NCBI RefSeq assembly: GCF_003967555.1
Contig: NZ_BIFS01000002.1
Span: forward strand, 1,984,001-2,048,000
Direction: 5' to 3'
Source: Dictyobacter kobayashii
GTDB taxonomy: Bacteria > Chloroflexota > Ktedonobacteria > Ktedonobacterales > Ktedonobacteraceae
Length of the DNA: 64,000 nucleotides
Under the pieces are notes generated by a model. It saw only the letters and a program-made list of their open reading frames with translations. It searched no databases and had not been told where the DNA came from. Positions within the stretch are counted from its first letter, which is position 1, and each line of letters starts with the position of its first letter. This document shows, in pieces, positions 50,872 through 59,879 of this stretch. Position numbers and translations under genes: made by a program.

Positions 50872-51942
50872 TTGGATACTTCGAGCTACAATAGTCAAAT
50901 TCGGCAGTTACGCATTCTGGCAGAGGCGGCACTGACGCAATACGATATTGGAAGTGCTCGCCTGACGATGTTATCTCATGGGAAGCATGCAGTGTTTCGG
51001 GTGACCACATATTCCAGGCCAGGTCAACAGGCAGTTGAATCGGCTACGCGCGCAGAAGATGGACGTTTTGCTTTACATCTATGTCAGAAAGATGGTTTTG
51101 ATCGGGCGCTATGGAACTCTGAATTGCAGTGGTTGGCTGCTTTAAAGCGTGATACAGATTTACTGGTGCCTGAACCTGTGGCCACGCGCGATGGTGCGTT
51201 GATGCAGGAGGTGCAGATTGAGGATATTGATCAGGAATGTATCTGTTTGCTCTTGCGCTGGCTGCCTGGCCGTTCTGTAGATTGGGGCCTTTCTCCTACT
51301 TTGTTCGAGCGTGTCGGCATCTTCCTGGCCCGTCTACATCAATATGCTAAGCAATTTATACCCCCCGAGGGTTTTGTGCGTCCTCGCTGGGACTGGCAGC
51401 AAGTATTCGGGGATGAGACGGTGCTGGACCCCGATTTCGCGGCAACGCGTTGTGATGGTCTGATTGGTGGCCGTGAGTATCGTATTTTTTCTGAGGTCGC
51501 TGAACGGGCGCGGGATGAGTTTGCAGTTATCCCTACCAGTCCTGAATACTATGGCTTGATCCATGGGAATTTTCGGCAGGACTGCTATCTCTTTTATAAG
51601 GGAGAGGTAGGCGCGATCGGCTTTCATAAATGTGGTTGGAATTATTATCTGGCCGATCTTTCGATTACGCTGGAGGGTGTCGCTGGACGCAACGATGAAG
51701 AGGCCCTGGAACAGGCTTTATTGCGCGGCTATGAACGGGTGCGCGCTCTTCCAGATCACTATGAAGAGTGGTTGCGCATCTTTAAAGCTACACGCCTGTT
51801 AGAGCATATCAACTCTCTCTTCCGCTCTAACGATCTGGCCTTACGTGCGAGCGCTCCTTCTCAACTGACCCTGGCGCTTGAATGGTTGGGGGTATTTGTG
51901 CATTCATCCTTTGCCGGTCGTTCATTCCCTGGTAAGGCATGA
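50872..51942 (+). CDS. APH-fold phosphotransferase-like protein with degenerate active site
   Basis: 356 residues with the overall layout of the aminoglycoside/choline phosphotransferase fold: N-lobe with LLRWLPGRSVDWG hinge, then a C-lobe. The catalytic HGDxxxxN motif reads YGLIHGNFRQDCYLF, so the catalytic Asp is Asn and the Mg-binding Asn is replaced; the following metal DFD/DFG position reads GFHKCGW. Without those residues it is unlikely to be an active kinase and may be a ligand-binding pseudokinase. Starts at TTG with GGGGAGA upstream. It follows the PP2C gene on the same strand. Confidence 0.7.
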   Translation: MDTSSYNSQIRQLRILAEAALTQYDIGSARLTMLSHGKHAVFRVTTYSRPGQQAVESATRAEDGRFALHLCQKDGFDRALWNSELQWLAALKRDTDLLVPEPVATRDGALMQEVQIEDIDQECICLLLRWLPGRSVDWGLSPTLFERVGIFLARLHQYAKQFIPPEGFVRPRWDWQQVFGDETVLDPDFAATRCDGLIGGREYRIFSEVAERARDEFAVIPTSPEYYGLIHGNFRQDCYLFYKGEVGAIGFHKCGWNYYLADLSITLEGVAGRNDEEALEQALLRGYERVRALPDHYEEWLRIFKATRLLEHINSLFRSNDLALRASAPSQLTLALEWLGVFVHSSFAGRSFPGKA

Positions 51943-51993
51943 GGCTGACCAATCTAGCCAGCCTGTATACCTGTGGTCTAGAACTGACTGTGG

Positions 51994-52899
51994 TTAAGCG
52001 TTGGGGTTAATAAAATTGAGGATCTTACGCCGTATCTCTTCTGGCGTCAGTCCATTGGCGATATCGTGTTGTTCAATGCTGCCATAGTGTATAGGAATGG
52101 CGTAGGGAACACCGATCGCTTCCAGACGAATAGGCATGTGCTTGAGGGTTGCGCTAATGTCTGCGGCCAATCCTCCCGCGTAGTAGGTCTCAACCAGGAT
52201 GATATTTTCCAGTGCATATCTACGCAGTGTCTCACCATCAAATGGCGCCACCGTTGTGCAATAGAGTACGGTGACATCTAGCTCGTTGACTGCTGGCAAG
52301 ACCTGCCTGAGCGCTGGCCCTACCGCTATGATGGTCGCTGTACTACCCTCCTGGACGACCGTTAGCTTGCCAAATTCTACTGGCTGATCTGCCGGGTTTT
52401 CTTGCTCACTGAGCCGATAATAAGTGGGCGAGCCATTGGCATAGGCTGTGCGGAAGAGCTGATCAAACTCAGTGGCGGTTCCTGGCACCACAATCTGCAT
52501 GCCAGGCAGGCTGCGCAATATCTGAACATCTTCGGCCCCATGGTGGGTCATGCCTTCGGTGCTATAGTCATAAGAGGCTCCGATACTGATAAAGTTGCCC
52601 TGCAGGCGCTGATAGCAAAAGTCGGTTTTAATTTGTTCGAAAGGTCGCTCAACCAGGAATGGCGCAATGGAATGCAGGACAGGGATAAAGCCTTCCAGGG
52701 CGACACCAGCGCCTGTGCCAACCAGGGTTTGTTCTAGGATGCCTAGATTATGGACACGCCGGGGATATTGTTGTTGAAGCCTCCCAAAGGCATCAACGCT
52801 GATATCTGCCAGCAGTATCATCAGGCGTGGATCTTTTTCGATCAGCTCAGTGAGGGTGTATTGCATTTGCGTACGCATGTTGCGTGTGGTGGTGGTCAT
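51994..52899 (-). CDS. Transketolase, C-terminal subunit
   Basis: 301 residues: the pyrimidine-binding domain (LADISVDAFGRLQQQYPRRVHNLGILEQTLVGTGAGVALEG, with the conserved Glu in GILEQ about 65), the GASYDYSTEGMTHHGAEDVQILRSLPGMQIVVPG block, and the C-terminal domain (IIAVGPALRQVLPAV..., NIILVETYYAGGL). It forms a split transketolase with the gene at 52903; the two are 3 bases apart and surely cotranslated. TPP-dependent ketol transfer; whether general pentose phosphate or a dedicated sugar pathway is unclear, as no pathway neighbours are present. Confidence 0.92.
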   Translation of the reverse strand: MTTTTRNMRTQMQYTLTELIEKDPRLMILLADISVDAFGRLQQQYPRRVHNLGILEQTLVGTGAGVALEGFIPVLHSIAPFLVERPFEQIKTDFCYQRLQGNFISIGASYDYSTEGMTHHGAEDVQILRSLPGMQIVVPGTATEFDQLFRTAYANGSPTYYRLSEQENPADQPVEFGKLTVVQEGSTATIIAVGPALRQVLPAVNELDVTVLYCTTVAPFDGETLRRYALENIILVETYYAGGLAADISATLKHMPIRLEAIGVPYAIPIHYGSIEQHDIANGLTPEEIRRKILNFINPNA

Positions 52900-52902
52900 A
52901 GC

Positions 52903-53583
52903 TCAGGCTCCTTTGCGCTCGGCAATTTCCGCGATGATGGCGGTTGGTCGTGAAGTAGCAGGTTGTGTTAGGGCAGCGTAAATTTGCTCATGGTCGCGAC
53001 CATTGATGGTCGTGGCGTCCCAACCAAAGGTCGCAAACTTATCTTCCAGATCCCCAAGGTCCAGAGAACTGGAGCGATTATTAATCACAATACAGGTAAG
53101 CTGACCGAGCTGTTTTTGAGCGGCCAGTAACACAGCTTCCCAGATACTGCCCTCGTTGCATTCGCCATCTCCCACCAGGGCGAAGACGCGCCGGTCGCTA
53201 TTCTTCGCTTGCAAGGCCAGGGACACACCGATCGCCATCGGTAAGCCATGTCCCAGTGATCCGGTGGATACCTCGATGCCGGGCACCTGGTGGCGATCAG
53301 GATGGGCGCCTAATATACCTTCCCAGCTTTTGAAGCGTGCCAGCTCTGAAGTTGGAAAGAAGCCCCTGGCTGCCAGGATTGCATAGAGTGCGACCGGACC
53401 ATGACCTTTGCTTAAAATAAAGCGATCTCGTTCTTCACTGCGAGGCTGTTGCGGATCATAGCGCATAACGCGATCATAAAGTACCCAGAGTATATCTAGT
53501 GTCGAGTGCGCGCTGGCATTATGTTTCTCGTCACCAGTGGCCAGCGTCATCAATTTTTTGATAGCGGTCAAATCTGTTGTCAT
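52903..53583 (-). CDS. Transketolase, N-terminal (TPP-binding) subunit
   Basis: 226 residues from the ATG at 53583 (AAGGA about 10 bases upstream; the frame opens at 53622). TPP/Mg motif GDGECNEGSIWEA...CIVINN (about 138-167), substrate loops FILSKGHGPVALYAILA and STGSLGHGLPMAIG. This is the partner of the C-terminal half at 51994. Split transketolases are usual in Chloroflexota and archaea. Typical conserved N-terminal RRDxL-like opening is replaced by NASAHSTLDILWVLY, as in this subgroup. Confidence 0.92.
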   Translation of the reverse strand: MTTDLTAIKKLMTLATGDEKHNASAHSTLDILWVLYDRVMRYDPQQPRSEERDRFILSKGHGPVALYAILAARGFFPTSELARFKSWEGILGAHPDRHQVPGIEVSTGSLGHGLPMAIGVSLALQAKNSDRRVFALVGDGECNEGSIWEAVLLAAQKQLGQLTCIVINNRSSSLDLGDLEDKFATFGWDATTINGRDHEQIYAALTQPATSRPTAIIAEIAERKGA

Positions 53584-53762
53584 AGCTTTTGCATCCTTAT
53601 ATCTGATACTTTGAAGATGCATATAGTATAAGGCCTTTGCGCTTAGACACGCATTGTCTCAACGTTCAGCTTAGACCTGTACCTTAGTACAATGCTTGCC
53701 TGTTAATAATACCTGGTCACGCCCAGTGCTAAAATAGATGATGGAGAGGAGAATGCGAGGAT

Positions 53763-54269
53763 ATGGATAATACAGATTCTGAGGAGAGGGAAGCACTACT
53801 TACTGGCTTGATTGACCAGCTACAGCACCAGCAGCGTGCTCAACGCCTGGCGGCGGCGGACCAATTGGGTCAATTAGGAGATCAGCGGGCGATTGCCCCT
53901 TTAGCAGACCTGTTCGAGGACGCCGATCCCGCGCTACGGCTTCAGGCTGTGCTGGCCCTGCGCCAGATTGGCGGCCCTCAGGTAGTGAATGCTCTGGCCA
54001 GCGCGCTTACCAATACACTGCCCCAGGTGCGCCGGGCTGCCATTGTCGTCCTGGGCAAAATTGGGACCGAACGATGTGTCACACTGTTGCTGGCTGTCCT
54101 GCAGGATGTCGATGAGCGTGTCCGCAATTCTGCTGTGCTGACCCTGGGTGAAACAGGTGCTACCCAGGCTCTGCCCGCTTTATTGCAGCTACAAGCTCAT
54201 GGTCAGCCGGTTGTGGATGCGACCTACCTGGCTCATGCCATACAGCGTCTCCAGCCACAACCTCATTAG
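53763..54269 (+). CDS. HEAT-repeat (PBS lyase-like) protein
   Basis: 168 residues composed of about four HEAT_2/PBS-lyase repeats, each roughly 31 residues: ADQLGQLGDQRAIAPLADLF, VLALRQIGGPQVVNALASAL, IVVLGKIGTERCVTLLLAVL, VLTLGETGATQALPALLQL. A protein-binding solenoid; partner unknown. Divergent from the transketolase pair. The gene ends immediately before repeat copy 7, whose left target duplication begins at the stop codon. Confidence 0.88.
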   Translation: MDNTDSEEREALLTGLIDQLQHQQRAQRLAAADQLGQLGDQRAIAPLADLFEDADPALRLQAVLALRQIGGPQVVNALASALTNTLPQVRRAAIVVLGKIGTERCVTLLLAVLQDVDERVRNSAVLTLGETGATQALPALLQLQAHGQPVVDATYLAHAIQRLQPQPH

Positions 54270-54278
54270 TGTATATTT
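54270..54278 (+). repeat. Target-site duplication of repeat copy 7 (left)
   Basis: TGTATATTT; the identical 9 bases occur at 54525-54533, immediately beyond the right end. The insertion lies directly after the HEAT gene stop. Confidence 0.85.
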
Positions 54279-54524
54279 CAGAGATTTTTCATGTTCGTCC
54301 AGAGATCACGAGCAAGTGATACGAGGCCCATTCTTTCCTACGTAGTGTATGTGTGATGGGCACCGCAGCCGCCTGTCACCTGCAAACAGGGAGATCACGA
54401 GCAAGTGATACGAGGCCCATTCTTTCCTGTGTGGAGTATGTGTGGTGGGCGGCCGCCCATCACACATACTCCACACTCCCAACCCGGCGCCGCAGGCGCC
54501 AAAGAGGAAAAGTAAAAAGCCCTG
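54279..54524 (+). mobile_element. Palindromic repeat element, copy 7 (long form with exact 9-bp duplication)
   Basis: 246 bp. Left end CAGAGATTTTTCATGTTCG (two changes from the consensus), right end AGTAAAAAGCCCTG. Exact 9-bp direct repeats TGTATATTT flank it. Two internal ATCACGAGCAAGTGAT modules; central palindrome 54429-54476 with 24-bp arms, one G-T pair; GGCGCCGCAGGCGCC near 54486-54500. Confidence 0.88.
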
Positions 54525-54542
54525 TGTATATTTGTGGATCTA

Positions 54543-54572
54543 TTGACAGCAATATCAATGATCAAGTATATT
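54543..54572 (+). promoter_or_regulatory. Consensus-like promoter of the ArsR-family gene
   Basis: TTGACA (54543-54548), 18-base spacer, TATATT (54567-54572). The operator-like repeats at 54586-54609 lie immediately downstream. Confidence 0.6.
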
Positions 54573-54585
54573 TTATATGTGAGTT

Positions 54586-54609
54586 GCTAATTAGCTAATT
54601 AGCTAATTG
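54586..54609 (+). promoter_or_regulatory. Triple GCTAATTA repeat, candidate operator
   Basis: GCTAATTA, GCTAATTA, GCTAATTG: three head-to-tail 8-bp units that also form overlapping palindromes (AATTAGCTAATT). Placed between the promoter at 54543 and the start codon at 54627, so binding here would block transcription. Likely bound by the ArsR-family product. Confidence 0.55.
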
Positions 54610-54626
54610 GAGCAGCAAGAGGAAAT

Positions 54627-55676
54627 ATGTCACCGATTAACGTTAATGAAGAACCTTTACGGCGTCGTATTCAAATTGTTCTATCACCAGTGGCTGAAAT
54701 GTTTAATAGCCTGCACGTATTAGCTGAGCCTGAGCATCACCTTTCTAATCAGGCCTGGAGCGCCGAGATGATGGAGAAAATGGACCCTGAACTCAAGCGT
54801 GATATTGCTTATTTTGGACAATATTTCGAGCAGTGGTTAACTATTGCTGACTTGATGAGCCTGGTCCAGGAACCCGCACTCTCTCTGGAGGCATTTCTGG
54901 CTTTTCTATCCACCCTTAATCCAGCTGACGTGGTTAAGGTTGCACTTTATGGTCTGGTAGATGAGGTGACAGCGGCGGATCATCCACCACTTATTCCACA
55001 GAATGAGGTTGTGCAGGCCGTTCATAAGCAGGCTATGCAAGCCCCGGGTGAGTTTGTGGCTCGGCTCTCGCGAACGCTACGTCGCTACTGGGAGGATATA
55101 TTTGGTGCCGAATGGGAACGTCGTTATCCTTTATTAGACCAATATCGTGCCCAGTACGCTATGCGCCTGGATACGACTGACCCTCCTCAATGGCTTACCA
55201 CACTACACAGCCGGATTAGCTATAATCGCGAATTGGAGCGGCTGACCTTTCATAAAAGTCAGGATCTCCATTTCACGCTGGCCGATCTGGACCGTATTCT
55301 TTGTTTTCCGTCGAGTTTTACCGCTCCACACTTGATGGTTGGATTTACGCAAAAAGAGCTGTTTATTTATATCAATGTACCATTGACGATGGAACGCCCT
55401 GAGCGCGTGCCTGCTGAATTATTGGGGGTCGCCAAAGCCCTGGCTGATGAGACGCGTCTGCGAATTTTCAAGCTGGTATTACGCCGTCCCCATTATACGC
55501 AGGAGATAGCGGCCTTGATCAAGTTGGCTGAGCCAACCGTCTCCAAGCATCTCAAGGTGTTAAAGTCAGCCCACCTGGTTCATAGTTATAAAGAAGGTTC
55601 TTTTGTACTTTATGCTGGTTCACTGGATGCGATCGACCGCCTGCCCGCTGTTATGCGCGATTTTATTCGCTCATAA
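54627..55676 (+). CDS. ArsR-family transcriptional regulator with large N-terminal domain
   Basis: 349 residues. Residues 1-260 form an uncharacterised helical domain (DUF5937-like position, NEEPLRRRIQIVLSPVAEMFNSLHVLAEPEHH); the C-terminal ArsR winged helix is at about 265-345 (LLGVAKALADETRLRIFKLVLRRPHYTQEIAALIKLAEPTVSKHLKVLKSAHLV). The N-terminal part is commonly a sensor for an unknown ligand. AAGAGGAAAT precedes the ATG. It heads an operon with three ABC-2 exporter genes, which it probably represses. Confidence 0.85.
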   Translation: MSPINVNEEPLRRRIQIVLSPVAEMFNSLHVLAEPEHHLSNQAWSAEMMEKMDPELKRDIAYFGQYFEQWLTIADLMSLVQEPALSLEAFLAFLSTLNPADVVKVALYGLVDEVTAADHPPLIPQNEVVQAVHKQAMQAPGEFVARLSRTLRRYWEDIFGAEWERRYPLLDQYRAQYAMRLDTTDPPQWLTTLHSRISYNRELERLTFHKSQDLHFTLADLDRILCFPSSFTAPHLMVGFTQKELFIYINVPLTMERPERVPAELLGVAKALADETRLRIFKLVLRRPHYTQEIAALIKLAEPTVSKHLKVLKSAHLVHSYKEGSFVLYAGSLDAIDRLPAVMRDFIRS

Positions 55677-55757
55677 TGGTCTTTGTTCTGGCATTACAGA
55701 ATAATCAATGCTGGTGGGGTAGAGGACTCCAGAGACCCGAACTGCAAGGAGGTAGTA

Positions 55758-56573
55758 ATGGTCTATTTCTGGCGCTCAAGTTATGCCACCTTTGTGCGTA
55801 ACTGGACGGTTGTCTTTCATGCGTATCCCTGGAGTTTCTTTATCAGCGGCGTCTTTAGCGGTATCTGTAGTGCCCTGCTGGCCTTCTTCGCCTATCATCT
55901 ACTGGCTGACAATCACATTGGGCAAGATTTTACGCGCTACACCGGTACCGCTGATTATATGAGTTATCTTATCCTTGGAGCAAGCATCCTATCTTTTTCC
56001 ATCCGTATCCTGCTGGGTATTAGTCGGAGTTTGATTACCGAGCGCCGGGAAGGGACGCTGGAGAGTCTGCTGCTAGCTCCATCTCCACGTCTGTACTACT
56101 TTACTGGTATTACAGGGCAATGGATTGTGAATTGTGTTTTAGAAACGGCCTTCTTGATGTTGCTGGTCTGGCCGCTGGGACTCAATATGAGTCACTGTAA
56201 TCTTGTGACGTTAGTGGTCGCTTTTCCTGTGGCGGTGCTGGCGCTTTTTGGGGTGTCTGTGCTACTAGGGGCCTGTATGCTGGCCACTGGCGATACATAC
56301 GTATTACAAAACACGCTTTTTGCTGCACTGACACTCCTCTGTGGCTTTGTTTTTCCGATTGCTTATCTGCCTCAACCTCTACAATGGGTCGCGCAGGCAT
56401 TGCCTGTGACTGGAGCGGTTCAACTATTACGTGAAGCACTACTCAATGGCTTTACATTGACCGCTGTTGTCCCTGATCTGTTGCGTACTGTTGCTCTAGG
56501 ACTTGGTTATGCATTGCTTGGAATGTTGCTTATGCGTTGGGCTGAGCGTCGTGCTTTAGAAGGAGCTTACTAA
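55758..56573 (+). CDS. ABC-2 type permease 1
   Basis: 271 residues, six helices: starts with VYFWRSSYATFVRNWTVVFHAYPW and has the ABC-2 loop LGISRSLITERREGTLESLLLAPSPRLYYF (about 95-125), then FVFPIAYLPQPLQWVAQALPVTGAVQLLREALLNG. The ATG at 55758 has AAGGAGG 6 bases upstream; the frame opens earlier at 55683. Its stop overlaps the ATPase start (TAATG). Exporter of drug, lipid or peptide; with the second permease at 57575 it forms a heterodimeric channel. Confidence 0.9.
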   Translation: MVYFWRSSYATFVRNWTVVFHAYPWSFFISGVFSGICSALLAFFAYHLLADNHIGQDFTRYTGTADYMSYLILGASILSFSIRILLGISRSLITERREGTLESLLLAPSPRLYYFTGITGQWIVNCVLETAFLMLLVWPLGLNMSHCNLVTLVVAFPVAVLALFGVSVLLGACMLATGDTYVLQNTLFAALTLLCGFVFPIAYLPQPLQWVAQALPVTGAVQLLREALLNGFTLTAVVPDLLRTVALGLGYALLGMLLMRWAERRALEGAY

Positions 56574-57585
56574 TGACACAAGGAATTGTTGCTACTCAAT
56601 TGACGAAGATTTATCGCTCACGTAAAAAACAACAATGGTGGCGCTCAGTGGCAGAAGAAAAGGTGGCTGTGCGCGATCTAAATTTCCAAATACCAGCGGG
56701 GCAGGTGACAGGATTACTTGGCTTAAATGGAGCGGGCAAAACTACAACCATCAAGATGCTGAGTACTTTGTTAGCTCCTACTGCCGGAAAGATCGAGATC
56801 GATGGCCTGGACATCGATCAACACCTGACGACTGTACGGCGGCGCGTTAATATGATTGCGGGTGGTGAGCGCATGGTGTACTGGCGTTTGACCGGTCGCG
56901 AAAATCTCTGGTATTTCGCCCAGTTATATGATGTAGAGCCGCGTGGACTGAAGCAAAGTATTGATGAGCTCTTACAGATGGTAGGCCTGACGGATGCAGC
57001 TGATACCGTAGTTGAGCGCTATTCAAAAGGCATGAAGCAGCGCCTGCAGATTGCCCGTGGCTTGATCAATGATCCCAGCTATCTATTCCTGGATGAGCCG
57101 ACGATTGGCCTCGATGCCCCATTGCTCGTGATCTGCGTCAAATGGTGCGCACAACAGCCCGGGATGGAAAGGGAGTTTTATTGACCTCGCATTATCTGCA
57201 AGAGGTTGAAGAGCTTTGCAGCTATATCTACGTTATTAATCAGGGCCAGCTGGTTGCTGAGGGAAGTCCCGATGAGTTGAAGAAACTGACCCGGCAAGAT
57301 CGTATTATACGGCTGCTTGTACCAGAATTATTGCCATCAGTTGACGAAGCATTACGTCATGTGGTTGTGCAGACTGGTGCCCGTTATGATAGCGAGCAAC
57401 ACGAGCAGGGTATTTTGCTCACAGTGCGACATCCCGAAGATATCAGTGGACAGGTTACGTCAGCAGTTGTGGGGCAGGGGGGCTCGTTGCTGAAACTAGA
57501 AGTTGTGGAACCTAGCCTGGAGGATGCTATGCTGACCCTATCTAGTAGCCTGGAGCCGAGCGGGGAGGTTGCTCATGTCGGTTAA
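56573..57585 (+). CDS. ABC-2 exporter ATPase (frameshift at 57117)
   Basis: About 337 residues once repaired. Walker A GLNGAGKTT (about 51), signature YSKGMKQR (about 150), Walker B LFLDEPTIGLD (about 168), switch His in LTSHYLQEVEEL. A C-terminal regulatory tail follows. The frame breaks at CCCC 57117-57120 just after Walker B; one more C gives DAPIARDLRQMVRTTARDGKG and restores the rest. The start overlaps the previous stop and the end overlaps the next start, so all three exporter genes are translationally coupled. Confidence 0.9.
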
Positions 57586-58450
57586 ATTGATGAGGGAGGA
57601 GCAAGCAGCAAGTTCGCTGGCTATACATGGGCGGCGTTTATGGCGTGTTGTGGTAGCGGAAATGTTGAAACAGCACCGTGCTCTGTTTGGTAGTAAGATG
57701 ATCTACTTTTCGATGCTTGTCTGGCCTGCTTTTGAACTAGCTACAGCCTATTACACCTTTCTACCATTTGTTCATGCTCCAGGCTTACGCAGCCATTGGC
57801 CAATCGCGGTGGATGCGCGCAGCATCATCCTTTTCTTCGTGACTGGTATGTTAGGCTATACCTTTTTCTGGTCACTGGTCCAATCTTCCTGGCAATTTTC
57901 CTGGGAACGCTATAACGGTACGTTAGAGATGTTGTTTTTAACGCCAGCTAATCGGCTGGTTCTCTTGCTGGCCAATGGGACGGCGGCCTTGCTTCAGAGC
58001 ATCTGGCTCTTTTTTACCTTCAGCATAGCGTTGATAACAATTATTGGTGGAATGCAGCTGGCATATCCGGCCATGCTAGGCGTGGCCTTCCTGGCCTTGC
58101 TCATTCCAGCTATGGCCTGGGCCGTCTTCCTCAATAGCTGCTGTATCTTTGCGCGTGATGGTAGCTTCTTTTACACGATCCTGGAACCCACAATGGCCTT
58201 CTTATCAGGCGTGCGCATTCCACTGTTCGCTTATCCCTTCTGGTTACGGATCATGAGTTTTGTCTTGCCGTTAACCACCAGCTTGAGTGTACTGCGTGCT
58301 GTGATGCTGGAGCGAGCCACCCTGGTAGCGCTCTGGCCGCAACTGCTGTTTCTTATAGCTTTTTCTCTGGCTCTATTTGTGGCCGCGCACTGGCTTCTCA
58401 AACGTGGAGAAGCACATGCGCGTCACACTGGTAGCCTGACTCTCTTTTAA
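57575..58450 (+). CDS. ABC-2 type permease 2
   Basis: 291 residues with six helices; the ABC-2 loop reads SWERYNGTLEMLFLTPANRLVLLLANG (about 105-130), and the late motif LSGVRIPLFAYPFWLRIMSFVLPLTTSLSVLRAVML is characteristic. GGGGAGG precedes the ATG at 57575, which lies 11 bases inside the ATPase gene. It is the last gene of the ArsR/ABC-2 operon, converging on the XRE-GAF gene: their ends overlap by 4 bases. Confidence 0.9.
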   Translation: MSVKLMREEQAASSLAIHGRRLWRVVVAEMLKQHRALFGSKMIYFSMLVWPAFELATAYYTFLPFVHAPGLRSHWPIAVDARSIILFFVTGMLGYTFFWSLVQSSWQFSWERYNGTLEMLFLTPANRLVLLLANGTAALLQSIWLFFTFSIALITIIGGMQLAYPAMLGVAFLALLIPAMAWAVFLNSCCIFARDGSFFYTILEPTMAFLSGVRIPLFAYPFWLRIMSFVLPLTTSLSVLRAVMLERATLVALWPQLLFLIAFSLALFVAAHWLLKRGEAHARHTGSLTLF

Positions 58451-59513
58451 TCACTTCGGTGGCCAGAATGGACCGTTATATCTGTGCATGGCCTGGCTTG
58501 CATGGCGTGCGCATCATCACAGATATTTTGGACAGCTATATCCAATAGTTCCTGTTCAATAGCAGGCCACAAGCGCCGCTCCGCTTCTGGCCGGGTCAGG
58601 GGATGGGAATAGCTACTGCTCTCAATTATTAATCGGGTTGCTCGGGCATTAAATTGATCCAGGATCGCCTCCTGTACATCCGAGGGGGCATAATGCCCAG
58701 CGCCACCTGGTCAAAGTCATAGAAATCGGCAGCTTCAAACGAGAGCATGAAGAGATCCGCATAATTGTGGATCAAGCTCATGTGGGTCTCACTGAAATGC
58801 TGTGGTTTAGGACTGATCAGTGTCAGACAACCCGCGACCTGATTGGCACGGATGAGTGGATAGGCGACGACACTTTCAGCCAGCTTGTCATAGTGGATAG
58901 GATACCAGAGATTTTTTATATTCTGCTTGTGGATGACAAGTGGGCGTTTGACCTGTACCGCGTAACCAATCTGTGACTCCAGTCCAAAGAAGCGCACATT
59001 ATTGTCGATCGCATGCCAGGGAGGATTGCCACGTCCATCAAGGATGCGCAAACTGCGTACTTTTTGGCCGGGGCAACTCGGCTGCGTACACTGATTGGCG
59101 AAGATTACCATCCCGTTTTGTTGCGCATCCAGGTGGGAGAGCATCTGTTGCAAGACTAAGGCGCGGATCGTGGTTGCGCGCAAGTTTGTTGTCAGTTGAT
59201 TATAGGCCTCAAGTATTTTTGCATAAAAGACCGCAGGGATCTCTTGAGGCATTTCTTCGATGATTGCGACCTCGGTACGAAATTCAGGGAATTCTTCGGC
59301 GATCATTTCAATCAGGCGTTCGCGTTGATTGGGTAGTGCATCCAATAAGGCATAGAGATGTTTCAGCCTCGGATTGGATGTTCCGGCCGCCCAGCGTGTC
59401 AGGCTGATTTGATTGATCCCTAATGTACGCGCAATGCGCTGTCTTTCAGTCGGGTCTGCAATGACCGTTTCTAAAAATGTACGCCACCCTGGCGATTCAT
59501 ATGTTTTACTCAA
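58447..59513 (-). CDS. XRE-like HTH / GAF-like regulator (frameshift at 58684)
   Basis: About 355 residues once repaired. HTH (about 15-55: TERQRIARTLGINQISLTRWAAGTSNPRLKHLYALLDAL), a linker, a GAF-type sensory domain (about 105-270: ATTIRALVLQQMLSHLDAQQNGM..., IGYAVQVKRPLVIHKQNIKNLWYP, VAGCLTLISPKPQHF). The frame stops at 58629 as read, but one added C in the minus-strand CCCCC (58684-58688) gives PPSDVQEAILDQFNARATRL and extends the protein about 60 residues to 58447 with sound coding character. It probably senses a small ligand and controls a divergent target upstream; no partner is certain. Confidence 0.82.
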
Positions 59514-59572
59514 TTGCTACTCGTCTAACTAGCACTAGCAAGTGTGTAATGACTTGTTTGCTATATTACGCC

Positions 59573-59695
59573 AGAAAAGTAGCCTTCGTCAATAAGTCAT
59601 GGTAAAATTTAAGGTTATCTATTTTTCTAATCAGGTTGATATTACGTAGATTGCTCTTATTATGTTTTTTGTTGTTCGCGCTCGGCTACTTTTCT
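59573..59695. repeat. 12-bp inverted repeat pair in divergent promoter region
   Basis: AGAAAAGTAGCC (59573-59584) and GGCTACTTTTCT (59684-59695), exact complements 99 bases apart, in the 366-base gap between divergent genes 59513 and 59880. Spacing suits a looping operator pair for the XRE-GAF regulator. Nothing else is apparent in the gap. Confidence 0.45.
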
Positions 59696-59879
59696 ATACA
59701 TATAGACGTTGCGTAGTAGCAGAAAATGCGGATTAAAATCTGGTGTGTATTACTGTGCTACAATAATTTGTATATGGCTGATAGAGTAAAGACCTGGCTT
59801 GGTGCGGCAGTGTGGGTGGGTGTCTCTGGTCAGCTTATGAATTGTTTGTTGATTATAGTGAAGATATGAAAGAGCACAT

